A stretch of DNA of 64,000 nt from Didemnitutus sp041906465. Lineage in GTDB: Bacteria; Verrucomicrobiota; Verrucomicrobiia; Opitutales; Opitutaceae. Position 1 is the stretch's first letter, and each line of letters starts with the position of its first letter. The stretch lies in the NCBI GenBank assembly GCA_041906465.1, contig JAYRJE010000011.1:62001-126000 (forward strand), given 5' to 3'. Shown in pieces: positions 17,061 through 25,392 of the stretch. The notes under the pieces are model-generated. The model was given only the letters and a program-made list of their open reading frames with translations, made no database searches and was not told the DNA's origin. Made by a program: the position numbers and the translations under genes.

Positions 17061-18647
17061 ATGAAACCTGACGGCGGCAACCTCATTGGCTTCGGTTCGA
17101 GCGGCCCCGGCGGGGCGGTGTTCAAGGCATTCAATCCCTCGACAGGCGAGGCGATGGAGCCGGGTTTTGCGTCGGCGACGCCCGAAGATGTCGAGCGGGC
17201 AGTGCAACTCGCGGCGGCCGCGGCGCCAGTCTGGGCGAAATTGTCCGGTGCGAAGCGTAACGAGTTTTTGCGGCACATCGCGGAGAGTCTCGAAAAGAAA
17301 AGCGACGACCTCGTCGCGCGCGCGATGCTCGAAACTGGGTTGCCGGAGGCGCGGCTGAAAGGTGAAGTCGCACGGACGGCGGGGCAATTGCGGCTCTACG
17401 GCGAAGCGGCGGAGCGCGGTGATTGGTTGGACGCCCGCATCGAGACGGCGCAGCCGGAGCGCCAGCCACTGCCGAAGCCGGATCACCGCTCGATGCTGCG
17501 GGCGATCGGGCCGGTGGCGGTGTTTGGCTCGAGCAATTTCCCGTTCGCCTACTCGGTGGCGGGCGGCGACACGGCGTCGGCGTTCGCGGCGGGTTGTCCC
17601 GTGATCGTGAAGGCGCATCCCGCGCATCCGGGCACGAGCGAACTGGTCGGGCGGCTGATCCTGCATGCGGTGCGCGACGGCGGGTTGCCGGAGGGAAGTT
17701 TCTCGCTGTTATTCGACGCTGGCTTTGCCGTCGGACAGGCGCTCGTGCAGCATCCGGCGGTGAAAGCGGTGGGCTTCACGGGTTCGCTCAAAGGCGGTCG
17801 TGCGCTCGCGGACCTGGCGGCAGCGCGGCCGGAGCCGATTCCGGTGTATGCGGAGATGGGCAGCATCAATCCAGTGTTCCTGTTGCCGGGCGCGATTGCG
17901 GAGAGGCACGCAGCGTTGGTGGAGGGACTTTACACGTCGTCGCTCGCTGGCGTCGGGCAGTTTTGCACGAATCCCGGTCTGATTGTGCTCCAGCGCACGC
18001 CGGAGGCGGAGCAATTCGTGAAGGAGCTCGCGACGCGACTCTCGGCGACGCTCGAGGGCGTGATGCTCACGCCGGGCATCAAAAACGCCTTCGTCGCGGG
18101 CACGACCGCGCGCGCCGAACAGCCGGGCGTGCGCGTGATCGCGCGCGGCAACGCCTCGTCGCTGTGCTCGGCGGCGCCAGTGTGGTTTGAGACCGACGCG
18201 AAATTCTTCGCCGGCAATCACGCGCTGTCGGAGGAGATTTTCGGGCCGAGTTCGCTCGTCGTCTGGTGCAAGGACCGGGCGGAGATGCTGCAGATCGCTC
18301 GCTCGCTCGAGGGCTCGCTCACGGCGTCGCTGCACGCCAGCGCCGCCGAAACGAAAGAGCAGGGCGAACTCGTGGAGGTGCTCGCGGCGAAGGCCGGGCG
18401 CGTGATCTTGAACGGTTATCCGACGGGTTTGGAAGTCAGCCACGCGATCGTGCATGGCGGGCCGTATCCCGCGACGAGCGACGGCGGACGCAGCACGTCG
18501 GTCGGCACGCGGGCGCTGAATCGCTGGGCGCGGCTCGTGTGTTACCAGAATTTCGCGGGCGAGTTGCTCCCGCCGGAGTTGCAGAACGCGAATCCGCTCG
18601 GGCTGCGGCGGTTCGTGAACGGCGAGTGGACGACCGCGGCATTGTGA
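17061..18647 (+). CDS. 2-oxoglutarate semialdehyde (2,5-dioxovalerate) dehydrogenase, NADP+
   Basis: 528-residue aldehyde dehydrogenase of the ketoglutarate-semialdehyde type, longer than ordinary ALDHs and with the expected EMGSINPVFLLP signature. Catalytic Cys302 (GVGQFCTNPG) and general-base Glu265 are both present. It would oxidise 2-oxoglutarate semialdehyde, the deaminase product, to 2-oxoglutarate for the TCA cycle, the last step of hydroxyproline breakdown. The same enzyme type also serves arabinose and glucarate pathways, but the three preceding genes favour hydroxyproline. Start ATG at 17061 follows a long inverted repeat by 13 bases. Confidence 0.9.
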   Translation: MKPDGGNLIGFGSSGPGGAVFKAFNPSTGEAMEPGFASATPEDVERAVQLAAAAAPVWAKLSGAKRNEFLRHIAESLEKKSDDLVARAMLETGLPEARLKGEVARTAGQLRLYGEAAERGDWLDARIETAQPERQPLPKPDHRSMLRAIGPVAVFGSSNFPFAYSVAGGDTASAFAAGCPVIVKAHPAHPGTSELVGRLILHAVRDGGLPEGSFSLLFDAGFAVGQALVQHPAVKAVGFTGSLKGGRALADLAAARPEPIPVYAEMGSINPVFLLPGAIAERHAALVEGLYTSSLAGVGQFCTNPGLIVLQRTPEAEQFVKELATRLSATLEGVMLTPGIKNAFVAGTTARAEQPGVRVIARGNASSLCSAAPVWFETDAKFFAGNHALSEEIFGPSSLVVWCKDRAEMLQIARSLEGSLTASLHASAAETKEQGELVEVLAAKAGRVILNGYPTGLEVSHAIVHGGPYPATSDGGRSTSVGTRALNRWARLVCYQNFAGELLPPELQNANPLGLRRFVNGEWTTAAL

Positions 18648-18765
18648 GGGAACGAAGCGCTCACGCGAGCGGTGCAGCGCTGCGAAAGGACGAGGGGCGC
18701 GTGATTTCGTCGCTCACGAGCTTGAGTCAAGTGATGGCGTGCGATTGGATTCATCCGGGCCACCT

Positions 18766-20094
18766 ATGCTGAAATTGTTGGTTGGATTCTTCTTCGTCCT
18801 GCTGAGCGGGACGAACGTGCTCATGGCCGCGTGGCGGCTCGACTATGATGTCGCGGAAACGCGGACCGCACCGCCGAATGCACCGCCGGAGCGTGCGGGC
18901 AAGAGCGAGAAGAAGGCCTATGGGCTACGCGTGTGGTTGGAGAGCGACGCGATGGTGATCGAGCGGGAGCAGACGACGACCTGGTGGGACTTCGCGGAGC
19001 GCACGGTGACGACTTTCCACCGCGAGAAGCGGCAGCTTGAGCGAGCGAATCTTCTGGCGAGGCTCGGCTTCCGTGAGGCGGAGTTTCGCAATCGCCTGCG
19101 GTTGGGCGAGGCGCTCAAGGCGGCGGGCGTGAAGGAGGCGTTCTTCGATACGGTGTTGATGGAGCACCTCTTTTCGCTGCGCGCGCCCCAATCGCCGGGC
19201 CCCGAGTTGGCGGTGAACGGCGATCGGGTGCGATGGACGCATGGCGGCAAGACGCTTTTCGCCCTGGAGCAGAGCGGCCCGGAGTGGTCGGCGGAGCAAC
19301 GGCGCGCATGGCTGCGGTTCGTGATTTATCTTTTCGGACTGCATCCGGCGATCGTGGCCGACATCGAAAAGAGGTCAGCCTGTCCGAGCGAGATGGAGAT
19401 CGGGCGGATCAACGCGGACATCGAGCAGTTGGTGTTTCGCTTGCGCGGAGTGGCGGAGGACGTCGCGCCCTCGGTCCCGGGGAACGTCGCGGGGGAGCCG
19501 CCGCAGTCGGAGGCAGTCAAGATCGCGGCGCAGGTTGAGCAGTTAGGCGCGGACGGGTATCGGGCGGCATGCACGGCGTTGCGCGGGGATTTTGAAACCG
19601 CGTTCTCGAATGGCCGCGTGCTCGAGGGCGCGTTGTTGATGCTGGAATGGGGCCTGTGGACCGATGCGCTGACGCCGGAGGTGGTGCGCGCATATCGAGA
19701 CGCGATGAACCAGGATGCCGATTGCCAGGCGCTGCTCACATCGCTGAACCCGCGCAGCAAGGCGGAGGCGGAGCAAGCGGTCGCGACCTTGCTGCAGCTC
19801 GAGAATCGCTCGGGCAAGGGCAAGCGCGCATTGCGGATCTTTCGCGCGAATAGCCTGACGAAACTGGGGAAGTATCAGGAGTCGCGGCAGCTCTTTGTCG
19901 AGGTGTTGCAGGAAGCGCCGGCGAATGTCGGAGCGTTGAAGGATCTGGGCGATCTCTACTACGGCGCCTTTGAAATGGCCGATGCCTGGCGGTGCTGGGA
20001 TGCGGCGAAGCGGCTGCTGCCAACGCACAAGAATCTGAAGCCCGTGCTCGAGATGGAGCGGCGGCTGATCGCGGAGAACGGGAAGCTGCTCTAG
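18766..20094 (+). CDS. secreted protein of unknown function with TPR-like C-terminus
   Basis: 442-residue protein, not recognised. A hydrophobic N-terminus (residues 1-22) looks like a signal peptide or anchor. Residues 25-200 are charged and mixed alpha/beta with many Trp/Arg/Glu; the last 120 residues (GKYQESRQLFVEVLQEAPAN and similar) look like one or two tetratricopeptide repeats. The ATG at 18766 begins the hydrophobic segment. It follows the hydroxyproline operon after 118 bases and may be transcribed separately. No catalytic motif is visible. Confidence 0.7.
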   Translation: MLKLLVGFFFVLLSGTNVLMAAWRLDYDVAETRTAPPNAPPERAGKSEKKAYGLRVWLESDAMVIEREQTTTWWDFAERTVTTFHREKRQLERANLLARLGFREAEFRNRLRLGEALKAAGVKEAFFDTVLMEHLFSLRAPQSPGPELAVNGDRVRWTHGGKTLFALEQSGPEWSAEQRRAWLRFVIYLFGLHPAIVADIEKRSACPSEMEIGRINADIEQLVFRLRGVAEDVAPSVPGNVAGEPPQSEAVKIAAQVEQLGADGYRAACTALRGDFETAFSNGRVLEGALLMLEWGLWTDALTPEVVRAYRDAMNQDADCQALLTSLNPRSKAEAEQAVATLLQLENRSGKGKRALRIFRANSLTKLGKYQESRQLFVEVLQEAPANVGALKDLGDLYYGAFEMADAWRCWDAAKRLLPTHKNLKPVLEMERRLIAENGKLL

Positions 20095-20129
20095 CCGGTC
20101 TGTCCGGCGAGCAACGCGTGTCGTGGTGG

Positions 20130-20182
20130 CAGGCGTTGATCTAACGCGTTCGGTCGTTCAAGCGCGTTGAGGTCAACGCGCT
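20130..20182. repeat. Palindrome at the TPR gene end (GCGTTGAGGTCAACGC type)
   Basis: GCGCGTTGAGGTCAACGCGC is preceded by a related GTTGATCTAACGCG. The TGA stop of the TPR gene lies inside it. A similar palindrome (GGAGCGGATTGATCTCAATC then CGCTCC) is at 47273-47298. Confidence 0.55.
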
Positions 20183-20685
20183 CCACCGAATCTCGCCGCG
20201 GCGTGGCGGATGGCGCGGCCGTAGGCGGTCAGGCCGGGGTCTTCGGTGGTCTCGATGAGCGTCTCGAGCGCGAGCTGGAGCGCTGCGGCGTGTTGGCCGG
20301 CGGCGTGCAGCGTCAGCGCGAGGAAGACGTCGAGTTCGCGGTTGTCAGGGAACTGGAGCTTCGCGGTGCGCAGCACTTCGGCGGAGCGGTCGAATTGACC
20401 GAGCGTGCGCAGCGTCGAGCCGAGACCGACGTAGGCGTTCGAGAGTTCGTTGGGCGGCAGGCCGAGGGCGATCGCCTTCTCGTAGGCGGGCAGGGCCTGC
20501 TCGGCGCGGCCGAGGGTGTCGCAGGTCCACGCGATTTGGTAGGCAATCTCGCCGACGTTCGGGTGGCGCGCGTCGAGGTCCTGCAGGCGCGGCAGGAGCT
20601 GGTTGAACTGGCCGTGCGCGCGCGCGCCGACGATGGCGTCGAGTTCTTCTTTCCAGGCGGGGAGATCGGGGTTCGCTTCGCTCAC
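20173..20685 (-). CDS. tetratricopeptide-repeat protein
   Basis: 170-residue soluble protein made of about three TPR-like helical hairpins, for example YQIAWTCDTLGRAEQALPAY and AYVGLGSTLRTLGQFDRSAE, resembling the small TPR_5 family. No signal peptide. Such proteins act as interaction scaffolds; the partner is unknown. The start is a GTG at 20685, right after a repeat that separates it from thrS. It converges with the upstream secreted protein gene. Not enzymatic as far as can be seen. Confidence 0.8.
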   Translation of the reverse strand: MSEANPDLPAWKEELDAIVGARAHGQFNQLLPRLQDLDARHPNVGEIAYQIAWTCDTLGRAEQALPAYEKAIALGLPPNELSNAYVGLGSTLRTLGQFDRSAEVLRTAKLQFPDNRELDVFLALTLHAAGQHAAALQLALETLIETTEDPGLTAYGRAIRHAAARFGGAR

Positions 20686-20686
20686 G

Positions 20687-20768
20687 AGCTTTCAGGAGTC
20701 AGCTTTCAGTTGTCAGCTTCTCAGCGACCGGCGGTGAGGCTGATCGCTGAGAGCTGAAAACTGATCGC
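20687..20768. repeat. AGCTTTCAG-type inverted repeat between thrS and the TPR gene
   Basis: AGTCAGCTTTCAGTTGTCAG on the left and CTGATCGCTGAGAGCTGAAA then ACTGATCG on the right form an imperfect inverted repeat that fills the whole gap. Confidence 0.65.
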
Positions 20769-22712
20769 TCAGGCTTTCGGTGCGTTGGTCGCCGGAGCGG
20801 CGGGCGCTTTCTTTTCCGGGAGCGCGCGGGTGGCGATCTCGGTTTTGAAGCGGGCGATGAGGTCGGCGATTTTGTGGACGCCTTCGTCGCCCTTCGCGCG
20901 GCTGCGCACGGAGGCGCTGAGGAGTTCGGCTTCCTTTTGACCGAGCACGAGCACGTAGGGCACTTTCTCCAACTCGGCGCGGCGGATCTTGGCGCCGAGC
21001 TTGTCGGAGTGGGTGTCGAGCACGACGCGGAGGTCGGCCGCCTGGAACTCGGCGAGGGCGGTTTTCGCGAAATCCATCACCTTGTCGGAGATCGGCACGA
21101 TGCGGATTTGCTCGGGCGCGAGCCAGAGCGGGAAGTCGCCGGCGAAGTGCTCGATGAGCACGCCGCAGAAACGCTCCATCGAGCCGAAGGGCGCGCGGTG
21201 AATCATCACCGGCGTGTGCGCCTGGTTGTCCGCGCCGATGTAGCTCAGGCCGAAACGCACGGGGAGCACGTAGTCAACCTGCACGGTGCCGAGCTGCCAC
21301 TCGCGGCCGATGACGTCACGGACGACGAAGTCGATCTTCGGGCCGTAGAACGCGGCTTCGCCGGGCTCTTCGGTGAACGGGACGCCGAGCGTCTTCGCGG
21401 CTTCGCGGCAGGCGTTTTCGGCGAGGTCCCATTTCTCGGGATCGCCGGCGAATTTCTTGCCGTCGGGGTCGCGCAGGCCGACGCGCACGCGGTAATCCTG
21501 CATGCCGAGCGTGGTGAGCACGGTCTTCACGAGCGAGAGACAGCCGAGGACTTCCTGCGCGACTTGTTCCGGCGTGCAGAACAAGTGCGCGTCGTCCTGC
21601 GTGAAGCCGCGGACGCGGGTCATGCCGTTGAGCTCGCCGGATTGTTCCCAGCGGTAAACCGTGCCGAACTCCGCGAGGCGCACCGGGAGATCGCGGTAGC
21701 TGCGCGGTTGCGAGCCGAAGATCTTGATGTGATGCGGGCAGTTCATCGGCTTCAGCAGGAAGCCGTCAATGAGCTGGTCGTCGGGGAGGATGCGGTCCTT
21801 CGTGATCGTTTCCTTGCCCGTGCGTTCGTTGATCGATTCGGCGAATTTCTGCGAGACGGCTTCGATGCGATTCGACATCTCGGCGCACGAGCAGCCGGCG
21901 GCGTTCAACTGGTCGAGGAAGTCGCGTTCGACGATCGGCGGGAACTGCGAGTCCTTGTAGTAGGGGAAGTGGCCGGAGGTCTTGTAGAGCGCGAGGCGGC
22001 CGATGTGCGGCGTGAAGACTTGCGCGTAGCCCTGGCGGCGAAGCTCGGTGGCGATGAACGACTGCAACTCCTGACGAACGATGGAGCCGGCGGGCGTCCA
22101 AAGGATGAGGCCCTGGCCGACGTCTTCGTCGATGTGGAAAAGCTTGAGGTCCTTGCCGAGCTTGCGGTGGTCGCGGAGCTTGGCCTGCTCGAGCTGATTG
22201 AGGTAGTTGGCGAGTTCCTCCTTCGAGGCGAAGGCGGTGCCGTAGATGCGTTGGAGCTGCTTGTTGGTCTCGTCGCCGCGGTGATAGGCACCGGCGATGG
22301 AGAGCAGCTTGAAGGCTTTGATCTGTTTCGTGTAGCGGACGTGCGTGCCAGCGCAGAGATCGACGAACTCGCCGTTGGTGTAGAACGAGATTTTTTCGCC
22401 CTCGGGAATGTCGGCGAGGCGGCCGAGCTTGTAGCGCTCTTGTTTGCGGTCGCGGATGATCTGCTCGGCTTCGGCGCGCGAGACTTCTTTGCGGGTGAAC
22501 GCCTGGTTCTCGTCGATGACCTTCTTCATCTCCGCCTCGAGACGCGCGAGGTCCTCGGTCGTGAGTTTGTGGTCGAGATCGATATCGTAGTAGAAACCGG
22601 TGTCGGTCGGCGGACCGATATCGAGCTTGGCGTCCGGGAAGAGACGCAAGACGGCGGTGGCCAGCACGTGCGAAGACGAGTGGCGGATTTCCTCGAGGGG
22701 AGTCATGGACAT
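20769..22712 (-). CDS. thrS: threonyl-tRNA synthetase lacking the TGS domain
   Basis: 647-residue class II ThrRS. It starts directly at the editing domain: HSSSH at residues 11-15 and DLCAGTH at 118-124 give the usual editing site; the roughly 60-residue N-terminal TGS domain is absent. The catalytic Zn ligands are in MNCPHH, DDAHLF and MIHRAPFGS. Between YYKD (254) and KPMNC (321) there are 66 residues where E. coli has about 14, an insertion with a Cys-Ser-Cys (274-276). The anticodon domain is complete, followed by a Pro/Ala-rich tail. The ATG at 22712 lies 18 bases from a perfect AAGGAGG, which is too far for normal use. Confidence 0.94.
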   Translation of the reverse strand: MSMTPLEEIRHSSSHVLATAVLRLFPDAKLDIGPPTDTGFYYDIDLDHKLTTEDLARLEAEMKKVIDENQAFTRKEVSRAEAEQIIRDRKQERYKLGRLADIPEGEKISFYTNGEFVDLCAGTHVRYTKQIKAFKLLSIAGAYHRGDETNKQLQRIYGTAFASKEELANYLNQLEQAKLRDHRKLGKDLKLFHIDEDVGQGLILWTPAGSIVRQELQSFIATELRRQGYAQVFTPHIGRLALYKTSGHFPYYKDSQFPPIVERDFLDQLNAAGCSCAEMSNRIEAVSQKFAESINERTGKETITKDRILPDDQLIDGFLLKPMNCPHHIKIFGSQPRSYRDLPVRLAEFGTVYRWEQSGELNGMTRVRGFTQDDAHLFCTPEQVAQEVLGCLSLVKTVLTTLGMQDYRVRVGLRDPDGKKFAGDPEKWDLAENACREAAKTLGVPFTEEPGEAAFYGPKIDFVVRDVIGREWQLGTVQVDYVLPVRFGLSYIGADNQAHTPVMIHRAPFGSMERFCGVLIEHFAGDFPLWLAPEQIRIVPISDKVMDFAKTALAEFQAADLRVVLDTHSDKLGAKIRRAELEKVPYVLVLGQKEAELLSASVRSRAKGDEGVHKIADLIARFKTEIATRALPEKKAPAAPATNAPKA

Positions 22713-22730
22713 GGCGATGTGGGTTGTGGT

Positions 22731-22737
22731 CCTCCTT
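22731..22737 (-). promoter_or_regulatory. Perfect Shine-Dalgarno (AAGGAGG) unusually far from the thrS ATG
   Basis: AAGGAGG on the minus strand with 18 bases to the first ATG. No ATG, GTG or TTG lies between; an in-frame ATC is 12 bases away. Either the spacing is bridged by structure, or a rare start codon is used. Confidence 0.45.
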
Positions 22738-22783
22738 ACGATTGGAGGGCCGGAACGAAAAACACGCCGGGAAACCGGTGGGG

Positions 22784-22789
22784 TGTCAA
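22784..22789 (-). promoter_or_regulatory. TTGACA -35-like box upstream of thrS
   Basis: Consensus TTGACA on the minus strand about 72 bases upstream of the thrS ATG. No convincing -10 box at 16-18 bases, so this is a weak promoter call. Confidence 0.3.
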
Positions 22790-22841
22790 CGCGCGGAATT
22801 TATGCTTTGCGCCCTAAGCGATTTTACGGCGCTAGTGCGGC

Positions 22842-23528
22842 GTGACCCAACTCCGTCCCATCGCCGTGCTGCGCACGCCTTTCGCCGAAAAATTCGGCGT
22901 GCCGCGGCAGTCCGGCCTCGTGCCGGCGGCGGAGGGCCGGGTGGAATTTTTGCCGGAGTTCGCCGCGCCGGAGTTCGTGCGTGGGCTCGAGAATTTTTCG
23001 CACGTGTGGCTCATCACGGGCTTTCACTGCAACCCGCCGTGGGACGGCTCCGCGACGGTGCGCCCGCCGCGGCTCGGCGGCAACGAGCGCGTGGGCGTCT
23101 TCGCCTCGCGCTCGCCCGCGCGGCCGAACGGGCTCGGGCTGTCGCTCGTCGAACTCCGCGCGATCGAGCCCGGCGTGCTGCGGGTCGGGGGCATCGATGC
23201 CGTGGACGGCACGCCAGTTTACGATGTGAAACCTTATTTGCCGTGGTGCGAGGCGAAGCCCGACGCGCGCTCCGATTGGGCCAAGGACGCGCCGACGATC
23301 CGTGCGGCGAACGACGTCGTGATCCCGCCGGAGATCGCGGCGCGATTGCCCGAAGGCGTCGCGGCGCTCGTGCGGCAGTTGCTCGCGTTGGACTTGCAGC
23401 CGGCGTATCACGCCGCCGAGGCGGGGCGCGTGTATGGCATGACGGTCGCGGACTGGAATATCCGCTGGCGCGCGAGCGAGGGTCGGATCGACGTCGTGGA
23501 GGCGCAGCGGCTCGGGGCGCGAGGGTAG
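22842..23528 (+). CDS. trmO: tRNA (N6-threonylcarbamoyladenosine-37) methyltransferase
   Basis: 228-residue TrmO/TsaA (YaeB) protein, which adds the N6-methyl group to t6A37 in tRNA-Thr using S-adenosylmethionine. The N-terminal PIAVLRTPFAEKFGVPRQSG and the central FASRSPARPNGLGLS carry the family's conserved binding signatures, followed by DVKPYLPW. The C-terminal region is present, giving full length. Start is GTG at 22842; it diverges from thrS. The t6A machinery gene tsaE is also in this window, so the modification it acts on is made in this organism. Confidence 0.9.
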   Translation: MTQLRPIAVLRTPFAEKFGVPRQSGLVPAAEGRVEFLPEFAAPEFVRGLENFSHVWLITGFHCNPPWDGSATVRPPRLGGNERVGVFASRSPARPNGLGLSLVELRAIEPGVLRVGGIDAVDGTPVYDVKPYLPWCEAKPDARSDWAKDAPTIRAANDVVIPPEIAARLPEGVAALVRQLLALDLQPAYHAAEAGRVYGMTVADWNIRWRASEGRIDVVEAQRLGARG

Positions 23529-23594
23529 GGCGGAGAGTCCCCTCGCCGCCGAGGTTCGCCAACGCGCGGCGGAGACCGGAGCCCGCGCCCTAAC
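23523..23594. repeat. GTAGGGCG-type REP-like hairpin between trmO and cysS
   Basis: Begins GGGTAGGGCGGAGAG and ends GCGCCCTAAC with a GC-rich imperfect hairpin. Same family as the RAYT flanks. It fills the gap between the converging genes. Confidence 0.55.
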
Positions 23595-23618
23595 GCAGGA
23601 GTTACCGCGTGCTGCCGC

Positions 23619-25034
23619 TTACTTCTTCAGCGGCTCGAGACTGTAGCCGTCTTTGCGGTCGAGCATGGACCAGCCGGCGGCGGCGAGGTCTTTGCGCAGT
23701 GCGTCGGCGGCGGCGAAGTCTTTTGATGCTTTCGCGGCCCAGCGTTTTTCGGCGAGGGCGACGATTTCGGCGGGGGCTTCGGCTTTCGGCGCGGCGGCGA
23801 GTTGGTTGAGCTTCGTGGCTTCGAAGCCGAGGACGCCGAGGATTTGGTCGAGCGTGGCGACGTCGGCATCGGTCGGGCCGCCGCCGATGCCGCAGCTGAT
23901 TTCATGGCCGAGCTTGAAGAGCGAGCCGAGCGCGGCGGGCGTGTTGAGGTCGTCGCGGAGGTGCTCGAGGACTTCGACGAGGCGGCTGGACGTGCCATTG
24001 CCGGCGACGCGGTATTTCGGGTCGTGGAAGACGGTGACGATGACCTGGAGTTTTTTCAGCGCGCTCTCGGCGGCGTGGAGCGATTCGAGGGTGAAGTTGA
24101 GTTGCTTGCGCGGGTGGCCGGAAAGGAGGGCGTAGCGGACGGCGAGCGGCGTGTGGCCTTTCGCGAGCAGGTCGCGCACCGTGTAGTAGTTGCCCTTCGA
24201 CTTGGACATCGTGGTGCCGTTCACGAGCAGGTGCTCGCTGTGATACCAGTGGCGCGAGAACTGGGTGCCGTTGCAGCATTCGCTTTGGGCAATCTCGTTT
24301 TCGTGGTGCGGGAAGAGCAGGTCGACGCCGCCGGTGTGGAGGTCGATCGTGTCGCCGAGGATGGACTTGCTCATGGCGCTGCACTCGATGTGCCAGCCGG
24401 GGCGGCCAGCGGCCGCGTCACGCGGTCCGGCCCAGGAGACGAGGCCGTCTTCCTCGGGCTTGTAGGCTTTCCAGAGGGCGAAGTCGGAGACGGAGTCCTT
24501 GTGGTCGGCGTCGGCGACGGTGTTGGTGGCCTTGAGCTCGCGGTCCTTGATGCGCGAGAGCCGACCGTAGCCGGGAAAGGAATCGAGTTTGAAGTAAACG
24601 GAACCGTCGGCGGCGCGGTAGGCGTGGCCTTTCTCCATGAGCACTTCGATCATGTTCACCTGCTCCTTGATGTAGCCGGTGGCAGTGGGCTCGGCGTGGG
24701 GCGACAGGAGGTTGAGGGCGGCGCAGTCTTCGTGGAAGAGCTTGGTCCAGTGCTTCGTGATGTCGCCGAGCGGGCGTTGTTCCTTCTTGGCTTGGCCGAT
24801 GGTGCGGTCGTCGACGTCGGTGAGGTTGCGGACGTGCTTCACCTTGGCCGGGCCGAACTCGAGCTCGAGCAGGCGGCGGAGGACGTCGTTGACGACGAAG
24901 GTGCGGAAATTGCCGATGTGCGCGGGCGCGTAGACTGTCGGGCCGCAGTTGTAGAAACGGAAAACGCCGTCTTTTTCGCCGGGCTGAAGCTCGCGGGGGC
25001 TGCGGGTGAGGGAGTCGTAGAGGCGGATGGGCAT
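23619..25034 (-). CDS. cysS: cysteinyl-tRNA synthetase
   Basis: 471-residue class I CysRS. The HIGH-type motif is HIGN at residues 39-42 and the KMSKS motif is TMSKSKGN. Zinc ligands are Cys30 (YNCGPT), the cysteine in WHIECSAM, and the His/Glu of FPHHENEIAQS. Length is normal. The ATG at 25034 begins MPIRLYDSLT; the longer frame upstream runs through the nested repeats and is rejected. Converges with trmO. Confidence 0.96.
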   Translation of the reverse strand: MPIRLYDSLTRSPRELQPGEKDGVFRFYNCGPTVYAPAHIGNFRTFVVNDVLRRLLELEFGPAKVKHVRNLTDVDDRTIGQAKKEQRPLGDITKHWTKLFHEDCAALNLLSPHAEPTATGYIKEQVNMIEVLMEKGHAYRAADGSVYFKLDSFPGYGRLSRIKDRELKATNTVADADHKDSVSDFALWKAYKPEEDGLVSWAGPRDAAAGRPGWHIECSAMSKSILGDTIDLHTGGVDLLFPHHENEIAQSECCNGTQFSRHWYHSEHLLVNGTTMSKSKGNYYTVRDLLAKGHTPLAVRYALLSGHPRKQLNFTLESLHAAESALKKLQVIVTVFHDPKYRVAGNGTSSRLVEVLEHLRDDLNTPAALGSLFKLGHEISCGIGGGPTDADVATLDQILGVLGFEATKLNQLAAAPKAEAPAEIVALAEKRWAAKASKDFAAADALRKDLAAAGWSMLDRKDGYSLEPLKK

Positions 25035-25119
25035 ACGCGGAGGGAGAGTTGGAAACGGAAAAACGGCAGGTTGGCAAACGCGACGTTTGGCGTGACGCAA
25101 GGCAGGGGGGCGGAAAAGG

Positions 25120-25300
25120 AACCACAGATGGACACGGATGCACACAGATGAGACAAACCGGAGAGAACCACGAATGAACACCAAGGGACACGAATAGGAG
25201 CACACGCGGGGGGGCGGATTCCGTCATTCGTGTGAATTCGTGTTCATTCGTGGTTAAGTGGATCGGCCTATCTGTGTGAATCTGTGTCCATCTGTGGTTA
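25120..25300. repeat. Two nested long inverted repeats (CAGATG outside, CGAATG inside)
   Basis: Outer arms: AACCACAGATGGACACGGAT at 25120-25152, with the inverse ATCTGTGTCCATCTGTGGTT at 25269-25300. Inner arms: AACCACGAATGAACACCAAG at 25166-25196, with the inverse CGTGTTCATTCGTGGTT at 25225-25256. One repeat family appears to have inserted inside another. The 358-base gap from cysS to hemB holds only these and about 90 bases of hemB leader. Confidence 0.85.
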
Positions 25301-25392
25301 AACCTGCTGTGCAGAGCGGCGCCAAAATCCGCGGCGCGATGGGCAAGATTTCCATAGCCGGAGGGCGGGCGAGCGGCTACCGTTTCGACTCC

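Noticed and set aside
20874..22817. 647-codon plus-strand frame opposite thrS
   Set aside because: Antisense of a certain ThrRS gene; low-complexity Glu/Ala/Val composition and no domain.
22713..22841. T-box leader upstream of the aminoacyl-tRNA synthetase gene thrS
   Set aside because: No T-box sequence or specifier loop; the leader is too short. The aspS and cysS leaders contain mainly repeats.
25120..25300. CRISPR array
   Set aside because: Repeats are inverted and nested pairs without regular spacers; no cas genes are present anywhere in the window.
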